Source: Xiphydria camelus
Taxonomy: Eukaryota; Arthropoda; Insecta; Hymenoptera; Xiphydriidae
DNA length: 64,000 nt
Assembly (NCBI GenBank): GCA_963678675.1
Contig: OY783195.1
Span: 11,620,479 to 11,684,478 of the forward strand
Reading direction: 5' to 3'
Numbering within the stretch: the stretch's first letter is position 1; each line of letters opens with the position of its first letter. The translations under genes were made by a program, and so were the position numbers. Shown piece after piece: positions 11,254-21,195 of this stretch. A model generated the notes under the pieces. It was not told the origin of the DNA, made no database searches, and saw only the letters and a program-made list of their open reading frames with translations.

Positions 11254-12288
11254 GCCTTTAGACGCTAAACAAGCATTCGACAGAGTCTGGCACGATGGCT
11301 TAGTCTACAAACTAATTAAATTAGATTGCCCCCATTACCTAATCGGCACTATTAAATCCTTCCTCTCTCTCTCTCGGACAGATCATTCAGGGTCAAGTCA
11401 GGTAAAAGCCTCTCCGACCCTCAACCCGTCACAGTAGGAGTCCCTCAAGGCTCCAAACTATCACCAGTCCTGTTCAACATTTACTGCCACGATATTCCTA
11501 CGCACGAGAAAATTACTATTGCACAATACGCCGACGACATTGCACTCCTCTACACTTCTAAAGTCAAGTTTTTCTGCTCCTCAGTAGTGAATAAATTCTT
11601 ACCCACGCTCCTTGAATGGTATCATAAATGGGGCTTCTCTCTTAATGAAACTAAATCGGAGGCAGTATTCTTGTCCCGCCGCAATATTCCCCCTCAAGAA
11701 CTTCTAGTAAACAATCACCGCATCCCCTGGAGCAACTCGGCCAGATATTTAGGAGTAATCTTCGACAGAAAACTCAACTGGTCGAAGCAGATTACCTCTG
11801 TCCGGAACAAAGCGATCGCCGCCTTCGTAGCCCTCAAACCCTTCTTTATTAACAAAAACGTTTCCCAGCAAACGAAATTCAGAGCATTTAACGCGATAAT
11901 TAGAAGCATCTCCACCTACGCCATTCCAGTATGGGGCGTAGCTTCCCCACCCACCTTTAAAAGACTCCAAAGAACTTACATGAGACTCCTTCGAGGCTCG
12001 TTAAATACTCCCTGGTACATCAGAAACTCTCAGTTACTCAAAGAGGTGAACCTCCCCCCTTTAAACGAAGCTGCTGTCAAATACGCAGTCAATCTCAGAA
12101 TCTCCATCAGCAACCACACCAACCCCTCCATCATAGGACTACGCTCTTACACTTGCAAATCAAAGGAAAAAAATCCACAGGCCTTGTGCCCTCATCCCCA
12201 ACTCTCTACGACACTAGCTTCGCACTTTGCGTTAGCGGCCTCTAAAAACGTTAGCGGGCCCCCCTTTCCTTCTCTTCTAGGTTTATAA
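11254..12288 (+). pseudogene. Reverse transcriptase C-terminal part (jockey-like)
   Basis: The sequence begins inside the palm with AKQAFDRVWHDGLVYKL, the first catalytic aspartate region. A frame change in a CT-rich run near 11361-11374 moves to the frame carrying GVPQGSKLSPVLFN and the catalytic AQYADDIALL box. The thumb region follows, with RYLGVIFDRKLNW and AIRS-like helices, ending at TAA in 12286-12288. ORF1 and the endonuclease are absent. The single frameshift plus 5' truncation make it dead on arrival. Jockey-clade assignment rests on the VPQGS/YADD context and tail only. Confidence 0.85.
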
Positions 12289-12390
12289 CCACCAGGTTGG
12301 TAACCCGAGGAGGGGTTTAGTCGGTACGAATCCGACACTACCCTACTTACATCTTGGGTGTCTTCGAAGATTCCCCTCCTCGTCCGTTTC

Positions 12391-12408
12391 AAAAAAAAAA
12401 AAAAAAAA
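12391..12408 (+). other. Poly(A) tail of the non-LTR insertion
   Basis: Eighteen A residues directly upstream of the second copy of ATCGCCGGCAGA, which marks the element's 3' end. Confidence 0.9.
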
Positions 12409-13080
12409 TCGCCGGCAGATGAACACGAGTCTCGGCAGTGAAAACGTCATTTATGAACAGCACTGCTACTCAATTCTCATCCGAACGCCAGACAGAACCG
12501 AGTTGTAGTGGAAGCGTCATTTATGAACACCACTACCTCTCTCGAGCCTCAGTCGAACGCCGCTAGCGGAAGCGTCATTCGTGATCGTCCTAGCACTCGA
12601 ACGAATTCACTGATTGACACGAGCAGCGATAGTGAAAGCGTCATTCGTGAACACCACTTCCGCTCTCAGTCCACCGAGGCTCTTAGCCCGAACGTCGTTA
12701 GGGAAGCGTCATTCGTGAACATCCTAGCGACCTCACGGCCCGTCGACCGACGTTTTCACGTCGCTTCGCCTAACCGGCGAACTACCACGTGGACGGGGCT
12801 CCTCCGCTCACGGCCCTGCGACGATACCCGGGGCACGAGCAGCGCCAGGACCGACGCGACGCAGCCATTCCTGGGGACGACGCTCCCGCACCGCATACGA
12901 GCAGCCCGACCAGCAGCACCTCTAATGTTTCTCCGAGTTTAATCCCTCCTGGGATTTTCCCCCCTCACACGCACACTCGCACATCACCATCCCCCGCCCA
13001 TATCCCGAATAAACCATAGTTATAGTCTATTCGCGCTCTCTGTGCGTATTACCCCTCCTACACGTTTCATATAAAATTTG
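12409..13080 (+). other. GC-rich serine/arginine-rich open region of unknown origin
   Basis: A plus frame of 144 residues (12508-12942) has repeats of the phrase GAAGCGTCATT(C/T)(A/G)TGA about every 60-90 bp, translating to variants of SVIRE. It reads as an internally repetitive, low-complexity region. An AATAAA occurs near 13007, followed by CGTATTACCCCTCCTACA, so this could be the 3' end of a retroelement. No conserved domain is visible. Confidence 0.35.
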
Positions 13081-13109
13081 TTAAGTACAAAGCGGGCCAC
13101 AAGCTGACG

Positions 13110-13830
13110 GCATCAGTTTCATCACAGATGGCGATGCAATCGGTGACTTTGGAAAAAACTATTGTTTTTTAATGGGAACCCCCAGTTTTTATTGCATATT
13201 ATGATTCTATGCTAAAAACGAAATAACTTTTGCCTGAAACTTTTTTTAACACGTTAAACGCCACGCCGGTCCCTAAGGACCGGCGCTAGACTTTCCGTTC
13301 AGGCCTCGCCGGTCCGTATGGACCGGTGGCAGACTTTTCGTTCTTGTTATCGCCGCACCCGTTTCGGTCCTTGCGTACTTGTGAGACTGAACATTTAATT
13401 TAAGCGACATCGATTTTTGTTTGGTCAATGCCATAAGGATACAAATCCAAAACAGTATTTATTGCGATTGGAAAAAGGCAGGCCCCCGAGTGCAATTCAC
13501 CTGTAAGTGTGGAGAGGAAAACATATGAAAATAAACCCCGGTCGCCAACCGGGCTACGTTACCTGACATCTGTTTATTTATAAACTCTTCCTCATCTATT
13601 GGCGAGCGGTCGGGCAGGGCCCGCTTGACGGCTAGCTGTGGCGTGAACGGAACGGCGCGTAAAAGGGGCGTGGCATTTAACGTGTTAATTATCTTTGTAG
13701 ATGGCGCTGAAATCGGTGAAAACAGGGTAAAACTATTTGTTTAATGAAAACTCGCACTTTTTATTGCACATTATAATTTTATGGTATAAAATAAACATAA
13801 CTTTTGTCCGAAACTAAAAAAAAGAAAACA
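13110..13830. repeat. Direct duplication of about 125 bp flanking a TTAA MITE
   Basis: AGATGGCGATGCAATCGGTG, TTTTTATTGCATATTAT and ATAACTTTTGCCTGAAACT (13125-13245) are repeated in diverged form at 13700-13825 (AGATGGCGCTGAAATCGGTG, TTTATTGCACATTAT, ATAACTTTTGTCCGAAACT). Related phrases occur in the TA element at 57621-59697 (GATGGCGCTATAATCG, CATAACTTTTATTTGAAAC), so these are relics of that family. Confidence 0.6.
13250..13684. mobile_element. TTAA-flanked MITE, TIR CACGTTAAAYGCCACGCC
   Basis: TTAA at 13246-13249 and 13685-13688 flank inverted termini CACGTTAAA(C/T)GCCACGCC. The interior holds two short self-complementary blocks, GGTCCCTAAGGACC and GGTCCGTATGGACC. The TTAA duplication suggests mobilisation by a piggyBac-type transposase, but no such gene is in the window. 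Confidence 0.82.
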
Positions 13831-14039
13831 ATTGAAGTCTAGGTATTTAATAATTTTTCAAAGTTACCACCGTTTTGCTAATCACAAAGTGCAATTCTTC
13901 TGTGGAAGTTCGTCAAGATTGCTTGCAATGTAAATAAAAGACAAAACAAAACAAAGCAAAGCCTCCCTTTTGTCTTGTATTTTTCAGGCATCCGAGAAAA
14001 ATAAACGATTTCCAAAACCGACACTGAACGTTTTCAGAC

Positions 14040-14890
14040 ATGTCTGATTACACGCTTAAAGCTGCGTTGTCACTGCGCGAAACTGTTTCGCAAAACTAGT
14101 CTCGTCTCGTGTATACTTCGTCAATCGGTTTTGGATCGCGCATCAAAAAGCTTCGCCTTCCGAGTTGCCGCCAGTGTGCACGTTTCGTCCCGTGTCGCCC
14201 GAAAAACATTTGTGAATGTCGGGACGAAACGTTTCGGGTTCCAGGCGAAAATAAGGTGAGTCGCCAGTTTGCGCGAGACAATGGTGCCAGTAACTCCAAG
14301 TGCAGCAACAGCATTTTTGGCGCGAAACACACGGAGTACGTGCACACTGGCAGCCACCCGGAAGGCGAAGCTCTTTGATACGCGATCCAAAACCGACTGA
14401 TGTTAGTTCACTTCGAAACATACTCGAGAAACAAGTTTCGGGGTGAGTACAAAGTATACACGAGGCGAGACTAGTTTCGCGAAATAGTTTCGCGCAGTGA
14501 CAACGCAGCTTAACGATATTGTTGATATTTTGGTGTGCCTCGGAGAAGTGCGGGGAACTACCGTGAAGCTGTACGTACATTTCGAATTCGTTTTCCGGGT
14601 CACAGATATCCACCTGATGTTACCATCCGATTTCTCGAACAACGTGCTCGTCAAGGTGAAATCAAACGGAAAAGAAAAAAGAAAGAATACGACAATGAGA
14701 GAAGATTATCCAGACGAGAGATTGCTTCTTGTGCTTGCATTAATTCATGTTAATTCACATGTGAGTCTTCGAGAAATTGAAGAAGAAATTGGTGTCCCTC
14801 GATCGACAGCACAGCGCTTCTTACAATCGGTTCGGTATATCATCCGTATCTTTAATCAATATAGAAACTGGCCTTTTTCAGAATGATTCC
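14040..14890 (+). pseudogene. N-terminal part of a mariner-superfamily transposase, split by a TTAA MITE
   Basis: An ATG at 14040 gives MSDYTL. Skipping the TTAA insertion at 14060-14509, the frame continues NDIVDILVCLGE. A shifted frame then gives NYREAVRTF, FPGHRYPPDVTIRFL and RARQGEIKRKR, and a return shift gives VSLREIEEEIGVPRSTAQRFL. These are the paired helix-turn-helix units of the insect transposase family whose N terminus is annotated as DUF4817 or HTH. Two frameshifts and loss of everything after about residue 130 make it a relic. The DDE domain is absent downstream. Confidence 0.68.
14060..14509. mobile_element. TTAA-flanked foldback MITE inside a transposase start
   Basis: TTAA (14056-14059 and 14510-14513) flanks 24-bp-plus termini starting AGCTGCGTTGTCACTGCGCG. 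The arms continue inward for about 130 bp (GGTTTTGGATCGCG, AGCTTCGCCTTCCG, GCCAGTGTGCAC on both sides in inverse order). Restoring a single TTAA joins MSDYT to LNDIV in frame. Confidence 0.88.
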
Positions 14891-15720
14891 ATAAGCCGTT
14901 CAGCTGTTATTAATTTTTATATTTCTCATTTTTTTTCTTTTCATCGCTATTTACGGCTTAAATTAACAAAATATGACAAAAATTACCCATATGAAAAATT
15001 TGTATTTTATTGTGAAGATTTCGAAAAAGTAATTATTTCTTTTATATTGCGTTTTTGATTGAAAATAGAAACAAAGTGTTGTATCTTAAAACCGACATTT
15101 TTAATTTTCATGATTTTTTACCTTAAATTTCTACATCTTTTACGGTAATTTTGAGAATACTTAGAAAGTGGGGCCTCCCATACAAACTGTTTAATGAATT
15201 TTTTAGTGATTTGAAATGTCAGAATTGACTTTATTTATGCTAGCTTAGGATGGATTTTGTTTGCCCTGCTAAAATGTAATTCCAATACATGATTTTATAA
15301 AATTGTACAAAATTTGTTATTAATATGACAGATCGAATTATTAAAAATGTAATCCTATAAATATGGGCCGTTTAAGTATCTAAAAATGTCTGATGCATTA
15401 GTATGTTTATAGTAGTGTATTGCATTAGTATTCGGTCTCACACGTGGATAGCTCGGGTTCGATTCTCACTAACAGTCGAAACTTTTCCAACAAATTTTAC
15501 AGCAAATCTCTGGTAAATTTTAAATTAAAATTTTTTTTTAATTCCATTTCACTTTTTGATTCACCTCACTATAAAAATGTTCTAAATTTAAATAGAAAAA
15601 AAATGAAATAGACAAGAGTTTCAATTTCTAGACATTATTATTATCGTTTGGAAATAATTAAAATTTAAAATTTACTAGAGATTTGCTGTAAAATTTTTTT
15701 TTATAATTATATGATTATAT
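14891..15720. other. AT-rich, no protein gene recognised
   Basis: Stops in all frames and homopolymer runs. A phrase AATTTTAAATT with TTTGCTGTAAAATT appears in inverse orientation near 15500 and 15670, a weak inverted repeat around the tRNA-like segment. Confidence 0.45.
15398..15475 (+). other. tRNA-like remnant (Val-CAC-like)
   Basis: TAGTGTATTGCATTAGTA resembles a D-arm/A-box, CGGTCTCACACGTGGA an anticodon arm with CAC at the anticodon position, and GCTCGGGTTCGATTCTC a T-arm with a perfect B-box core GGTTCGATTC. TTAGT at the 5' side can pair with ACTAA at the 3' side. The stems are imperfect, so it is more likely a tRNA pseudogene or SINE head than a working tRNA. Confidence 0.4.
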
Positions 15721-15726
15721 AATATA

Positions 15727-16606
15727 CCGTAAAAGTGCCCATCTTGCAACACGGACGTAATTTGCAACACCTTTGAACCTTACTTGCAACATGCCCCGTA
15801 AATCACGACGGGTATTGGGTGCCCGTTTTTATAAAAATTATAGTGATGATACCCTTTAAAAAGCTTTGGGTGTTGTAAATTCCAGAGTTTATGGGTATGA
15901 AAGCACCAGAAAATTATTGTATTTTTCCAAATTGAGATGATTTTTCTTTAATTGAACACAATATGAGAAAAATGAAACTGGAAATGTCAATAATATCGAG
16001 AGGTCATTATATTTTTAATACTGACCAAAACATTACATTTAATTTAATTTAAGGCCATTTAGTTTATGAATTATTTTTACATTTATAATATTTGTATTTT
16101 TTTAGATTAGAAATTTACTTCATTAGCACCTGATTATTTAGGAAGCTTAGTTTCAAGAGAAATAATGTTTTAAGTTGTAAATGAGTTTTAGTTTTATTTG
16201 TATAACGTTTTGTACCTACCTCTTTTTATAACAGAGACAAGATATATAAATTACTATAAATGCCTTGTTTTTTATTTAAAATTTGTCGAAAGAATATGGT
16301 TTGGTTGGAAAAATAACATGTTTTTATATTATCGTTTTTGCAAGACAAATGTCGAACACTATAAATTGAATTTCTGTGGAAAACCAACTGTGTGGCAAGT
16401 ATGTAGCAGTTGTCATCTGACTTACAAAACCAAGTTTTTCTATTTTCTAAAATACAAAACAAAATTTACAATGTTTATATATCAAAAGTTGTAGTTCACA
16501 ATGGGACACTAAGTGTTTTAATTTCTTTTTAATCCAATAGATCTTATAGTCAATTCATAACTTTATTTTGAAGTTAAAAAGTGTTGCAAGTTAGGTACAT
16601 TTACGG
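15727..16606. mobile_element. TA-flanked non-autonomous element, TIR CCGTAAAAGTGCCC-type
   Basis: Left end TA then CCGTAAAAGTGCCCATCTTG and CAACAC. The right end is the inverse complement with substitutions (GTGTTGCAAGTTAGG, TTTACGG) then TA. About 880 bp of AT-rich, non-coding interior. TA duplication and the CCGT start suggest a mariner/Tc1-type MITE. Confidence 0.78.
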
Positions 16607-16639
16607 TACCTACCTATATTTATAAAATACCAAAACTCA

Positions 16640-17025
16640 CGAAATCAGCTATTTGTTCCAAATACAAAAAATAACATCACTAAGTACTAGAATTTGAAAT
16701 AAAATAATAATTTCGAATAGAAACAACTTGAAAATTGAATATAAATGTAAAATTAAACAAGACAATATTTGACGAGACCTAATAAGTTACTCGTCCGTGA
16801 CTAAAGTAATTCATAAGTGTATATTATTTTGGTTAGAACATTTAGGTGTGTGAACATTCTTTATTTTTGAGTATATTAATTCTCGCCAAATATTTTCTTG
16901 TTTAATTTTACATTTATATTCAATTTTCAAATTATTTCTATTAGAAATTATTATTTTATTTCAAATTCTAGTATTTAGTGGTTATTTTTTGTATTTGGTA
17001 CAAATAGCTGATTTTGTAAATTTTT
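16640..17025. mobile_element. Foldback MITE, arms about 135 bp
   Basis: The left arm contains CAGCTATTTGTTCCAAATAC, ACTAGAATTTGAAATAAAAT and TTGAATATAAATGTAAAATT. The right arm carries all three in inverse order (AATTTTACATTTATATTCAA, ATTTTATTTCAAATTCTAGT, GTATTTGGTACAAATAGCTG). The loop is about 110 bp. It directly follows the previous TA element. Confidence 0.85.
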
Positions 17026-17433
17026 TTCTTTTAAAGATACAAGTTAACTTTTTTTGTGAAGAGTAACATGTGATGAACGCAATAGTATTCGGCAGAGGTT
17101 TTTTACACCGAAGGTATCTTATGGGGTGATTAAAATATAGCATAAATATTCAAGTACCGACTATTGAAAACTCAGGTTCTTTCAATTATTAAATTTCAAA
17201 CCATTTTTAGCACTGTAGAACTGATGCTGATATAATGATTATTTCAACACGTTAAAGAAACTAATCGTCTGGGCAAATACAAATGTAGAAAAAGAATATT
17301 TATAATTCGACTAACCATACGCCAAGTTAATTTGTAATGTCAAATGTAGAAAGCAATTACAATCACAATAATTTTTTATTAGATACACTAGTCTCACCTG
17401 CTATTAACTTCAGTTTATAGCAACTTTTGGTTA
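17026..17433. other. AT-rich, no gene recognised
   Basis: No open frame of note and no terminal repeats. Confidence 0.5.
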
Positions 17434-17825
17434 TCCCCGTGTCGAAAACCACTACAGAACACTACAGAATATTTTCAACCACTACTGAAAACCTGAGTAG
17501 TGGCACAATAGTGGTGAGCAGTGGTTCAATGATGGTCAGTAGTGGTTCAATGGTGGTGAGCAGTGATCCAAAAAGTGATATATAGGGCCGGTTTTACCAA
17601 CACGGTATAAACGCGGTATAGCGCTATACTGAGAATAACCAGTACGCAAGCGTTTTACAAGTATGATATAAGTCTGGAATAGGATAAACTTTGGAATAAA
17701 TACAGACATAACTTATCCGGCAGTTTCATCGTGGGATAAGCTAGCTATCCTCAGTATAACCTAACTTTTTGTATGCGTCTTTATTCTTCCGTGACAGAAT
17801 CATAATAATTGTTATTAGTTGTGAA

Positions 17826-18181
17826 ATGAAGTTGATTGATGTGCCAGTTTTCGAATCATCATCTGATGATGAAATTGACGTCTTATAAAGAATGAGAAAT
17901 CATAGGAAAATACGTGCCCGGTAAGTAAATAAAGGATACCTATACCTACTAATTGATAACCAAATCTAATACAAAACTATTCCAGAGTTGACTATTTCGA
18001 AGAATACAATGATGTAGAATTCTTCACTTGATTTCGTCTGGAAAAACAAACCTGTCAGAGATTATTGGGACAAATACGACATCGCATTGCACCGAGGTCG
18101 CAAAGAAATGCAGCAATTCAGCCAGCAACGAAATTATTGCCAACTTTAAGATTTCTTGCTTTGGGATCAATGCTAATTACT
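17826..18181 (+). pseudogene. HARBI1-like transposase N-terminal fragment (copy 1)
   Basis: Exon 1 (17826-17920) reads MKLIDVPVFESSSDDEIDVL, a stop, then RMRNHRKIRAR and a GTAAGT donor. Exon 2 (17986-18181) reads VDYFEEYND, then FRLEKQTCQRLLGQIRHRI and LLPTLRFLALGSMLIT, the N-terminal helices of HARBI1-type transposases (compare SKGSTELLLQEIEHVI and LLITLRFFASGCML in the intact copy at 36648-38117). At least two internal stops. The DDE domain is absent: the sequence continues into an unrelated gene fragment. Confidence 0.75.
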
Positions 18182-18233
18182 GTAAGTAATCGCTTTGATC
18201 GTAATTTTAAAACTTTTAATTAGTTATTATTAT

Positions 18234-18675
18234 ATGCCGCCACCTCTGCCACCTCCGACGACTCCTTACATCGCGAGGAGAGCTAGTTTACAGGACTACA
18301 AGTTCGTCGAAGGGCATAAACCGCCACTGATCTCCCAGAAATTAATGGGCGATATACTGAAAGACATCGACACAGTCAAATTGAAACTCGTCGCAAGGTA
18401 TGATTAAACAATTTTATCGCGGTAAACTTTTAATTCGCCAGGAGCAAAGACGAGTTTCGCATTGTCAGAATGTCGTGGCTGCGAAGGATTGATTTTGTTC
18501 ACAGTGGGCTTTTAAACGTGTTTTTCAGATCGCCGGGTGAGAGACCTTTGCGAGCCAAACGCGAAAGTAGCCTTGCAACGACCTTCAAGAGATCTTACGG
18601 AAACGATATATCGCAATGCAATCGCCGGACAGTAGAAATTCCACCGCGACGTTGACGCTCGATGATTCGTTCTAG
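18234..18675 (+). pseudogene. Captured proline-rich, WH2-like gene fragment (copy 1, frameshifted)
   Basis: Exon A (18234-18397) encodes MPPPLPPPTTP, ARRASLQDYKF and MGDILKDIDTVKLKLVA. Removing 18398-18528 (GTATGA...TTTTTCAG) joins codon AG|A to RSPGERPLRAKRE in the terminal exon. The phrase DILKDI-x6-L resembles a WH2 actin-binding motif after a proline-rich stretch. A one-base loss near 18567 relative to copy 2 shifts the frame. Introns are retained, so the segment was copied as DNA, not RNA. The parent gene is not recognised. Confidence 0.55.
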
Positions 18676-19424
18676 ATTAAGAACTCGATGATGCTCAATT
18701 TCTCTGGGTCGCAGCATTCGCGTCAGACGGTGCTCCGAGGAACGGCTATTGTAGCCTTGCTTTCCACGCGTGAGATTGAATCATGATTATAATTTTATCT
18801 GAGTCAAAGCTCTGGAGAATCAAAATTAATAGATCTCTCTTCTTTTTTTATAAGTGAGTCTTTCCCTGCTAAGTAATTTCGCGCGACACATTTTAGATTA
18901 TAGTTCTTTTTTAATAGGAGGATAGAAGCTCATAGAAACGTCGGGAAAATGTTGTTCTCCCTTCGCTCTTTTACTAGAAAATGCAAGTTTAAATTTAAAA
19001 TTTAAGCACACGGGTCTACAATCGCGAGAACCTCAACGGTATCCAATAATATCAACCAATTGTCATCTACCATTGCATTGTCTTCTATAAGTAACATTTA
19101 AATTTATCTCTAGGTAGGTATTATACCTTTCTTCAATTCGCGTGATTGCAGAGTTTTCGGGAGCAGAAGTGATACATCCGTCGTATAATTTAAATTTTGT
19201 ACCCTTTTTATATGATTCAATAAAAAAAATAGTATAACCATTACATGTGCACTACTTAGCATTTCTTACCACTACGTACCACTACATGCCTTTATTCACC
19301 ACTGTATACCACTACTGACCACTATTGTAGAAACCACTACTGACCACTGTAGTGTTCAGTCCGCTGTAGTGGTTTTCGACTAGGGTCCTTTGAATAACTA
19401 GATATTTAAATTAACAAGGAGTGC

Positions 19425-19490
19425 TATATACCAGCTTAAAGTCTTTAAAAAATATTAGTGTATTTTATAGAAGACTTTAAGCTGGCTTTC
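19425..19490. repeat. Short hairpin around CCAGCTTAAAGTCTT
   Basis: CCAGCTTAAAGTCTT (19431) and AGACTTTAAGCTGG (19473) are inverse complements separated by about 27 bp. Confidence 0.6.
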
Positions 19491-19626
19491 GGAATTATAT
19501 ATTATTTTGGTAAAAAACATCGAACAACTTTTAGATGTTGTAGTTTAGATAACTATATTAAACTATCCAGTAGAATGATTAAAATTATATTATCGAAAAT
19601 CTGATTCGCGTTTTTCCTATAAACTA

Positions 19627-19881
19627 TATGAAGGGTGCAGGGGTAAAAGGGGGAATGTCAAAAAGAACAAATTTACAGAACAGCAAATTTGCGCGCGGAC
19701 ACATTCCATCTATTTGCCTGTTATACGCTAAAATTTTAAACGTCTGTATCTCTTGACTGTACCTTTTTTTACCTGTAATCCTTTGCCAGCTGCAGGAATG
19801 CAAAATTTTCAACTGGATGGCATAGAAATCACGAATTGGCTAAAATGTGACATTCCCCCTTTTACCCCTGTACCCTTCATA
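19627..19881. mobile_element. TA-flanked MITE, 33-bp near-perfect TIR
   Basis: TATGAAGGGTGCAGGGGTAA, then AAGGGGGAATGTCA at the left, with the inverse complement TGACATTCCCCCTTTTACCC, then CTGTACCCTTCATA at the right. Both ends abut TA. About 255 bp, non-coding, consistent with a mariner-type MITE. Confidence 0.85.
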
Positions 19882-20590
19882 TGTATAAGTATCTGACAAT
19901 TAGGGGTAGGTACCTACAGAAACAGTGAAGTCTTAGTAAAAATAAAATAAACAAACAAACAAAAACTTTAAAGAACCAATATAAACAAATCTAAGCATGT
20001 TTGAACAAAAAACAACTTGAAAGAAATGAACAATAAAGGGAAAATAATCATTCTATTTTTAGTTGTACTCGTAGGTTGTCAATATCTAAATGATAACCCG
20101 CATTTAGTATCAAGGGGTTTATTCAGTTTAAAAATAATAGCGTCTTTAGACACTATTGCTATATCATCTGCTATAGGCCAAATAAATTTTAATTTTTTAT
20201 TCCGCATGAATTTTATTTCGAATTCGTGTCCCACGGAAGTTATTTGGCCAACATAATATTTTGGTTGGTTATTTAGAGTTTTTAAAGACACTACTACATA
20301 GTCATCCGCCGGTCAAAGTTATCGGCACAAGTTGAGATTTTATGTTATATTCACATTTTTTCAAAAATATTAAAAAATACACGGCAGATTTGGTTTAAAA
20401 TTAATACGATCATATCACAATAATATAAATCACTTACCTGCGTAATATTGTTGATTAAAACGAGGTAGTTTTTGAGCACCGATAGGAAGTTCACAAGCTT
20501 TAAATTCGCGGCACTTTTTCTGCAGAGTGGTAAAAGTTTCAACTAGCACTGTACCTTAACGAACGTACTGAAGTGCTTTACAGAGTCATC
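19882..20590. other. AT-rich, no gene recognised
   Basis: A 79-codon plus frame exists (20017-20256) but it has a biased lysine/isoleucine/asparagine composition and no motif or splice context. I treat it as chance. Confidence 0.45.
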
Positions 20591-20592
20591 TA

Positions 20593-20969
20593 CCGTATGT
20601 ATCATTCCAAACGAAACAAGTTTAGATACCGACATGTGGCCAATACTTTACCGACGGTCAAGAATTTTATAGTTAGAGTTGGCTTGAGAAGAGGACGCTG
20701 TGTGTCCTGCGTGAGAGAGAAAAGTGTCAAACGTCTGATTTCCCGATAGCTGTTCATTCGGGAGATCGAAGTGTTTCGTCTATTATTCAATACTTCGATC
20801 TTCCGAATTGACAGCTATCGGGAAATCAGACGTTTGACACTTTTCGCTCTCACGCAGCACACACAGCGCACTCTTCTCAAGCCAACTCTAACTATAAAAT
20901 TCTTGACCGTCGGTAACGTTTCGGCAATGTCGGTAATTCTGCTTGTTTAATTTGGCATGATACATACGG
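20593..20969. mobile_element. TA-flanked foldback MITE, TIR CCGTATGTATCAT
   Basis: Ends CCGTATGTATCATTCCAAAC and its inverse complement, both next to TA. Long arms contain GACGGTCAAGAATTTTATAG, TTAGAGTTGGCTTGAGAAGA and GGGAGATCGAAGTGT on both sides. A second partial right end (TGATACATACGGT) follows at about 20990. The inner phrase CGGGAGATCGAAG recurs at 35190, 43640 and 44150. Confidence 0.85.
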
Positions 20970-21004
20970 TATCTGCTTATTTAATTTGGGATGATACATA
21001 CGGT

Positions 21005-21195
21005 CCCCGATAGCCAAGCGTGACTTTCACCCAAGCGTCACGCGGTGGCAGCACGTCGTGTTGGCACAGGAGCGTCACTGTGCCGCCACTGCGTGATTGT
21101 CACTGAGTGACATTACTCATACGTTACTGGGATGCCACGGAGTGATTGTCACAGGGTGACGTTACTGTGACGCCACTGTGACTTAATCTTTTAAA
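21005..21195. mobile_element. Left-end fragment of the CCCCGATAGCC/CACTGTG-rich family
   Basis: Starts CCCCGATAGCCAAGCGTGAC, then irregular CACTGTG and CACTGCGTGA motifs. No matching right end before the mariner terminus at 21224. Confidence 0.6.

Larger units (their letters stand above)
10331..12408 (+). mobile_element. 5'-truncated non-LTR retrotransposon (jockey-like) with poly(A) and 12-bp target duplication
   Basis: ATCGCCGGCAGA occurs at 10319-10330 just before the element and again at 12408-12419 directly after an 18-A tail (12391-12408). This is the hallmark of target-primed reverse transcription. Inside lie the 3' part of a reverse transcriptase gene and a roughly 100-bp 3' UTR. The 5' portion was lost at insertion or removed, and a foldback element now fills 10342-11253. 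Confidence 0.88.
17585..19187 (+). mobile_element. Harbinger-derived element copy 1, right end missing
   Basis: Begins GGGCCGGTTTTACCA and stays colinear with the complete copy at 50500-52919 until about 19187, where homology stops. It carries a transposase N-terminal fragment and the same WH2-like gene fragment. The right terminus is lost. Confidence 0.8.
17434..19387. mobile_element. ACCACTAC-rich MITE hosting a Harbinger insertion
   Basis: GTCGAAAACCACTACAG at 17441 matches the inverse complement CTGTAGTGGTTTTCGAC ending at 19380. Between the termini and the inner insertion both flanks (17441-17580 and about 19255-19380) consist of irregular copies of ACCACTAC/GTAGTGGT. The inner Harbinger copy accounts for most of the length. 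Confidence 0.75.

Noticed and set aside
14096..14390. Four overlapping frames on both strands
   Set aside because: They lie in the arms of the TTAA foldback MITE and mirror each other.
16198..16494. 98-residue plus-strand frame
   Set aside because: AT-driven Tyr/Phe/Lys-rich composition inside a non-autonomous TA element; no domain or splice support.
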